The notes beneath the pieces were generated by a model, which had not been told where the DNA came from, did no database searches, and was given only the letters and a program-made list of their open reading frames with translations. Positions 60,267-64,000 of a stretch of 64,000 nucleotides of DNA are shown piece by piece. The stretch is taken from NCBI RefSeq assembly GCF_001274785.1, contig NZ_LHPI01000002.1:20768-84767 (forward strand). Direction: 5' to 3'. The stretch is from Vibrio hepatarius. Its GTDB lineage: Bacteria; Pseudomonadota; Gammaproteobacteria; Enterobacterales; Vibrionaceae. The position numbers were made by a program, and so were the translations under genes. Each line of letters opens with the position of its first letter. Position 1 is the first letter of the stretch.

Positions 60267-60304
60267 ATTATACGGGGATTTTAACTCGAAGCAAACGTTT
60301 GCGC
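60267..60304 (-). promoter_or_regulatory. purEK promoter with PurR operator
   Basis: On the minus strand TATAAT (60267-60272) and TTGCTT (60289-60294) are 16 bases apart. The -35 lies in the palindrome GCAAACGTTTGC (60291-60302), within AAGCAAACGTTTGCGC, a close match to the PUR box. Purine repression through PurR is expected. Confidence 0.85.
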
Positions 60305-60410
60305 GGTGTTTGAAAAAGGATGATGAAAATTAAAAATAAATAGCTTTAGTCTCACTCGGTGATTGTTTGTAAACTGACGGCTAGAAATAAGCGAGATTGA
60401 ATAGGAATCG

Positions 60411-61900
<1,490 letters not shown>

Positions 61901-61927
61901 AGCTTTTCTCCTTATATAGATAGTGAT

Positions 61928-61961
61928 AGGGTCATTGCTTAGGCATTGACCCTTTATTTTT
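61928..61961 (+). terminator. Terminator after hemF
   Basis: AGGGTCA and TGACCCT pair around a 12-base loop (61928-61953), followed by TTATTTTT. aroE must have a promoter of its own or be served by read-through. Confidence 0.75.
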
Positions 61962-61975
61962 CTGTAGGTAAGGAT

Positions 61976-62809
61976 ATGACACAGCAAACTGATCGTTACG
62001 CCGTTTTTGGTAACCCCATTGGACACAGTAAATCACCCTTCATTCACACGTTATTTGCTCGCCAGACGAATCAGTCATTAACCTATACTGCAGAACTCGC
62101 GCCTGTTGATGGTTTTATCCCAGCGGCGAAAGAGTTTTTCGCCACTGGCGGTAAGGGGTGTAACATCACAGTGCCTTTTAAAGAAGAGGCGTATCAATTT
62201 GCCACTCGTTTGACCGAACGCGCTAAACTGGCTGGAGCTGTGAATACGCTGAAAAAGCTTGATGATGGCGATATCATTGGTGATAACACTGACGGTGAAG
62301 GGTTAGTGCAAGACTTGTTGCAATATCAAGTCCCGCTAGCGGGGGCTCGCATTTTATTAATTGGTGCGGGTGGCGCTGCGCGTGGTGTTATTAAACCCTT
62401 GCTCGACCAGCAACCAGCAGAAATTATCATTACCAACCGCACCTTATCAAAAGCAGAGCAACTGGCTGAGCTATTCTCACCTTATGGTGAGATTAAAGCG
62501 CTGGCCATGAACGAAATCGATCACGTATTCGACGTGGTTATTAACTCCACGTCTGCGAGCTTATCCGGTGAACTGCCTGCGATATCTCCTATTATCTTTA
62601 CCCGACATACTTACGCGTACGACATGATGTATGGCGCGGGGAAAACCGCGTTTAATCAATGGGCGATGGAAAATGGTGTTGCGGCGGCGTACGATGGACT
62701 TGGAATGCTGGTGGGGCAAGCGGCAGAAAGTTTTATGTTGTGGCGCGGTTTAAGACCGGGTACAAAACAGATCTTACGAGAACTTAGAAAAAACCTAGAA
62801 GGCGCATAA
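61976..62809 (+). CDS. aroE: Shikimate dehydrogenase (NADP+) AroE
   Basis: The start is ATG 61976 ([20 protein letters not shown], 277 residues). The shikimate-binding [14 protein letters not shown], the catalytic lysine in [12 protein letters not shown], the NADP-binding [12 protein letters not shown] and [11 protein letters not shown] are all seen. It reduces 3-dehydroshikimate to shikimate. The stop overlaps the start of the next gene (ATGA-type, at 62809). An in-frame start 10 codons earlier lies in the terminator and is less likely. Confidence 0.96.
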   Translation: MTQQTDRYAVFGNPIGHSKSPFIHTLFARQTNQSLTYTAELAPVDGFIPAAKEFFATGGKGCNITVPFKEEAYQFATRLTERAKLAGAVNTLKKLDDGDIIGDNTDGEGLVQDLLQYQVPLAGARILLIGAGGAARGVIKPLLDQQPAEIIITNRTLSKAEQLAELFSPYGEIKALAMNEIDHVFDVVINSTSASLSGELPAISPIIFTRHTYAYDMMYGAGKTAFNQWAMENGVAAAYDGLGMLVGQAAESFMLWRGLRPGTKQILRELRKNLEGA

Positions 62810-63075
62810 TGAATCAATCGATTCTATTCCCCGATATCCAAAGTTGGGATGAAGAGCAGCAAGCCATAACGTTTCCTGCCCAGCAATCTGGAGCTCTGAT
62901 TGAGTGCTTTGTTCGTCAAGCCGAGCTGGAAAAAATCTCTGGGCAGACAATAGCAGATAAGCAGCAAGCTCTTGATGTGTTTTGCCAGTGTCGTTTTGAA
63001 CTGGAAGAGCTTGCTGAAGATCTAATAGAAGAGGAAGAGTTTAACGCGTCGGGTCAGATAGAGGTCATTAGCTGA
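62809..63075 (+). CDS. yrdB: DUF1488 family protein (YrdB-like)
   Basis: The 88-residue acidic protein begins [20 protein letters not shown] and ends FNASGQIEVIS. FVRQAELEKISGQTI and the acidic ELEELAEDLIEEEEF helix fit DUF1488, which includes E. coli YrdB; the order aroE-yrdB-yrdA is the same as in E. coli. The function is unknown. It is coupled to aroE by overlapping stop/start codons, and its end overlaps the converging yrdA by 8 bases. Confidence 0.92.
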   Translation: MNQSILFPDIQSWDEEQQAITFPAQQSGALIECFVRQAELEKISGQTIADKQQALDVFCQCRFELEELAEDLIEEEEFNASGQIEVIS

Positions 63076-63616
63076 TTTCTTCGACTTGATGTAAATAGTC
63101 TTCTTTATTCTGCACATAGTTGTCGGCAGATTTTTGCAAAAAGGCTCGCTCTTTATCACTTAAAGGACGAGCTTGTTTAACTGGACTTCCCACATACAAA
63201 AAACCACTCTCCAACGTCTTCCCTGGTGGCACCAAGCTACCCGCGCCAATCATCACTTCCTCTTCAACTATGACACCGTCCAATACAATCGCGCCCATCC
63301 CAACAAGTACTCGGTCTCGAATTGTGCAGCCGTGCAGCATCACTTTGTGGCCGATGGTGACATCGTTACCAATAATAAGAGGGTAACCGTCAGGGTTTTC
63401 AGCATTCTTATGTGTGACGTGCAATACGCTGCCGTCCTGAACATTGCTGCGCTCGCCGATATGGATATGGTTTACATCACCACGAGCCGCAACGAGTGGC
63501 CAAATACTCGAATCGTCGCCAATTTGAATGTCGCCCACCAAGACTGAGCTACTATCGATATAAACACGTTGGCCGATCTGTGGTGTGATTCCTTTGTAAC
63601 TGCGTAAAGCGCTCAT
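63068..63616 (-). CDS. yrdA: Gamma-carbonic anhydrase family protein YrdA
   Basis: The 182-residue protein is a left-handed beta-helix of hexapeptide repeats (SSVLVGDIQIGDDSSIWPLV, IGERSNVQDGSVLHVTH, IGNDVTIGHKVMLHGCTI). The histidines in GSVLHVTH and GHKVMLHGC are the metal ligands of gamma-class carbonic anhydrases. Catalytic activity of YrdA-type proteins is not well established. It converges on yrdB with an 8-base overlap; its promoter lies toward the rRNA operon. Confidence 0.94.
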   Translation of the reverse strand: MSALRSYKGITPQIGQRVYIDSSSVLVGDIQIGDDSSIWPLVAARGDVNHIHIGERSNVQDGSVLHVTHKNAENPDGYPLIIGNDVTIGHKVMLHGCTIRDRVLVGMGAIVLDGVIVEEEVMIGAGSLVPPGKTLESGFLYVGSPVKQARPLSDKERAFLQKSADNYVQNKEDYLHQVEEIS

Positions 63617-63690
63617 TTTTTATCCTTATATATGCTGGTTTAGGGCTGACAAGCGGTAGAAGAGTACCTAAAACAGGTGCTTTTGGATAG

Positions 63691-63764
63691 AAAATACCCA
63701 AAAGGCAAAAAAATCAAAAAAAACTGCAAAAAGGGCTTGCCAACGTGACGGCGATCTCTATAAT
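63691..63764 (+). promoter_or_regulatory. rRNA operon promoter P1 with UP-type A-tracts
   Basis: TTGCCA (63737-63742) and TATAAT (63759-63764) are 16 bases apart, followed by the GC-rich discriminator GCCCCCTCGC. Phased A-tracts at 63691-63733 resemble an UP element with Fis sites. Confidence 0.88.
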
Positions 63765-63877
63765 GCCCCCTCGCTGACACGGGAACGCTTCGAAGCTGAT
63801 GTTTCGGAACAGTTAATACCGGGTTAGCAGGTCACTTAGCCAAGTCGAATGACTTGAAAAAAGTTTGAAAAAAGTGG

Positions 63878-63905
63878 TTGACACTAAACTTTATCTCGCT
63901 AAAAT
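63878..63905 (+). promoter_or_regulatory. rRNA operon promoter P2
   Basis: TTGACA (63878-63883) and TAAAAT (63900-63905) are 16 bases apart, about 140 bases after P1, as in tandem rrn promoters. Confidence 0.85.
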
Positions 63906-63944
63906 GACCGCCTCTTCCGAAGTGATGTAAGTCACAAAGAAGAG

Positions 63945-63956
63945 CGCTCTTTAACA
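63945..63956 (+). promoter_or_regulatory. boxA antitermination site of the rRNA leader
   Basis: CGCTCTTTAACA matches the boxA consensus TGCTCTTTAACA. It recruits NusB/S10. The 16S gene begins beyond the right edge. Confidence 0.92.
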
Positions 63957-64000
63957 ATATAAACCTATCAATCTGTGTGGGCACTCGTTGATGATAATCC

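Overview
The window is the replication-origin region of the larger chromosome (chromosome 1) of a Vibrio species. The gene order parA-rsmG-mnmG-[oriC]-mioC-mnmE-yidC-yidD-rnpA-rpmH, followed by divergent dnaA-dnaN-recF-gyrB, the vibrio-like DnaA, GyrB and YidC proteins, the single ibpA and the vibrio-type DUF2860 outer-membrane protein all point to this genus. I do not assign a species. All calls come from reading the sequence; no database search was run.

Layout. 1-10086 (minus strand): the tail of the partition/tRNA-modification cluster, oriC (about 2915-3235, with an AT-rich unwinding region, clustered GATC sites and several DnaA boxes), the membrane-insertase/RNase P/L34 operon, and a three-gene polar amino-acid ABC transporter. 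10087-16746 (plus): dnaA, dnaN, recF and gyrB with their control region. 16747-24392: heat-shock gene ibpA behind a sigma-32 promoter and a ROSE-like RNA thermometer, avtA, glyQS, a manganese exporter behind a yybP-ykoY riboswitch, two small membrane proteins and tusA. 24443-33185: a LysR regulator next to acuI, then the complete ilvGMEDA operon with a 29-residue ilvL attenuator peptide. 33251-36631: an accessory islet between ilvL and comM, in which a DUF1778/GNAT toxin-antitoxin pair lies between two copies of the comM upstream region; the first copy ends in a broken comM remnant. 36765-41437: a DUF3100 membrane protein, a small membrane partner, an M20 amidohydrolase and a LysR gene, then a CysB-like regulator. 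41497-53602: DUF2860 protein, yihG, dsbA, srkA, ccoG, yihD, an unannotated 55-residue basic ORF with a structured leader, a Spo0M-like protein, a hemolysin-III family protein, trkH, trkA and rsmB. 53666-63616: fmt-def facing lysM-dprA-smg-yrdD, purEK under a PurR box, tsaC-hemF-aroE-yrdB facing yrdA. 63617-64000: promoters P1 and P2 and boxA of an rRNA operon whose 16S gene starts beyond the window.

Most of the window is ordinary core genome. The parts most worth a second look are the comM islet with its duplicated leader, the DUF3100/M20 cluster, the 55-residue ORF with its folded 5' leader, and two large palindromic intergenic elements. No tRNA, CRISPR array, insertion sequence or integron attC site was recognised.
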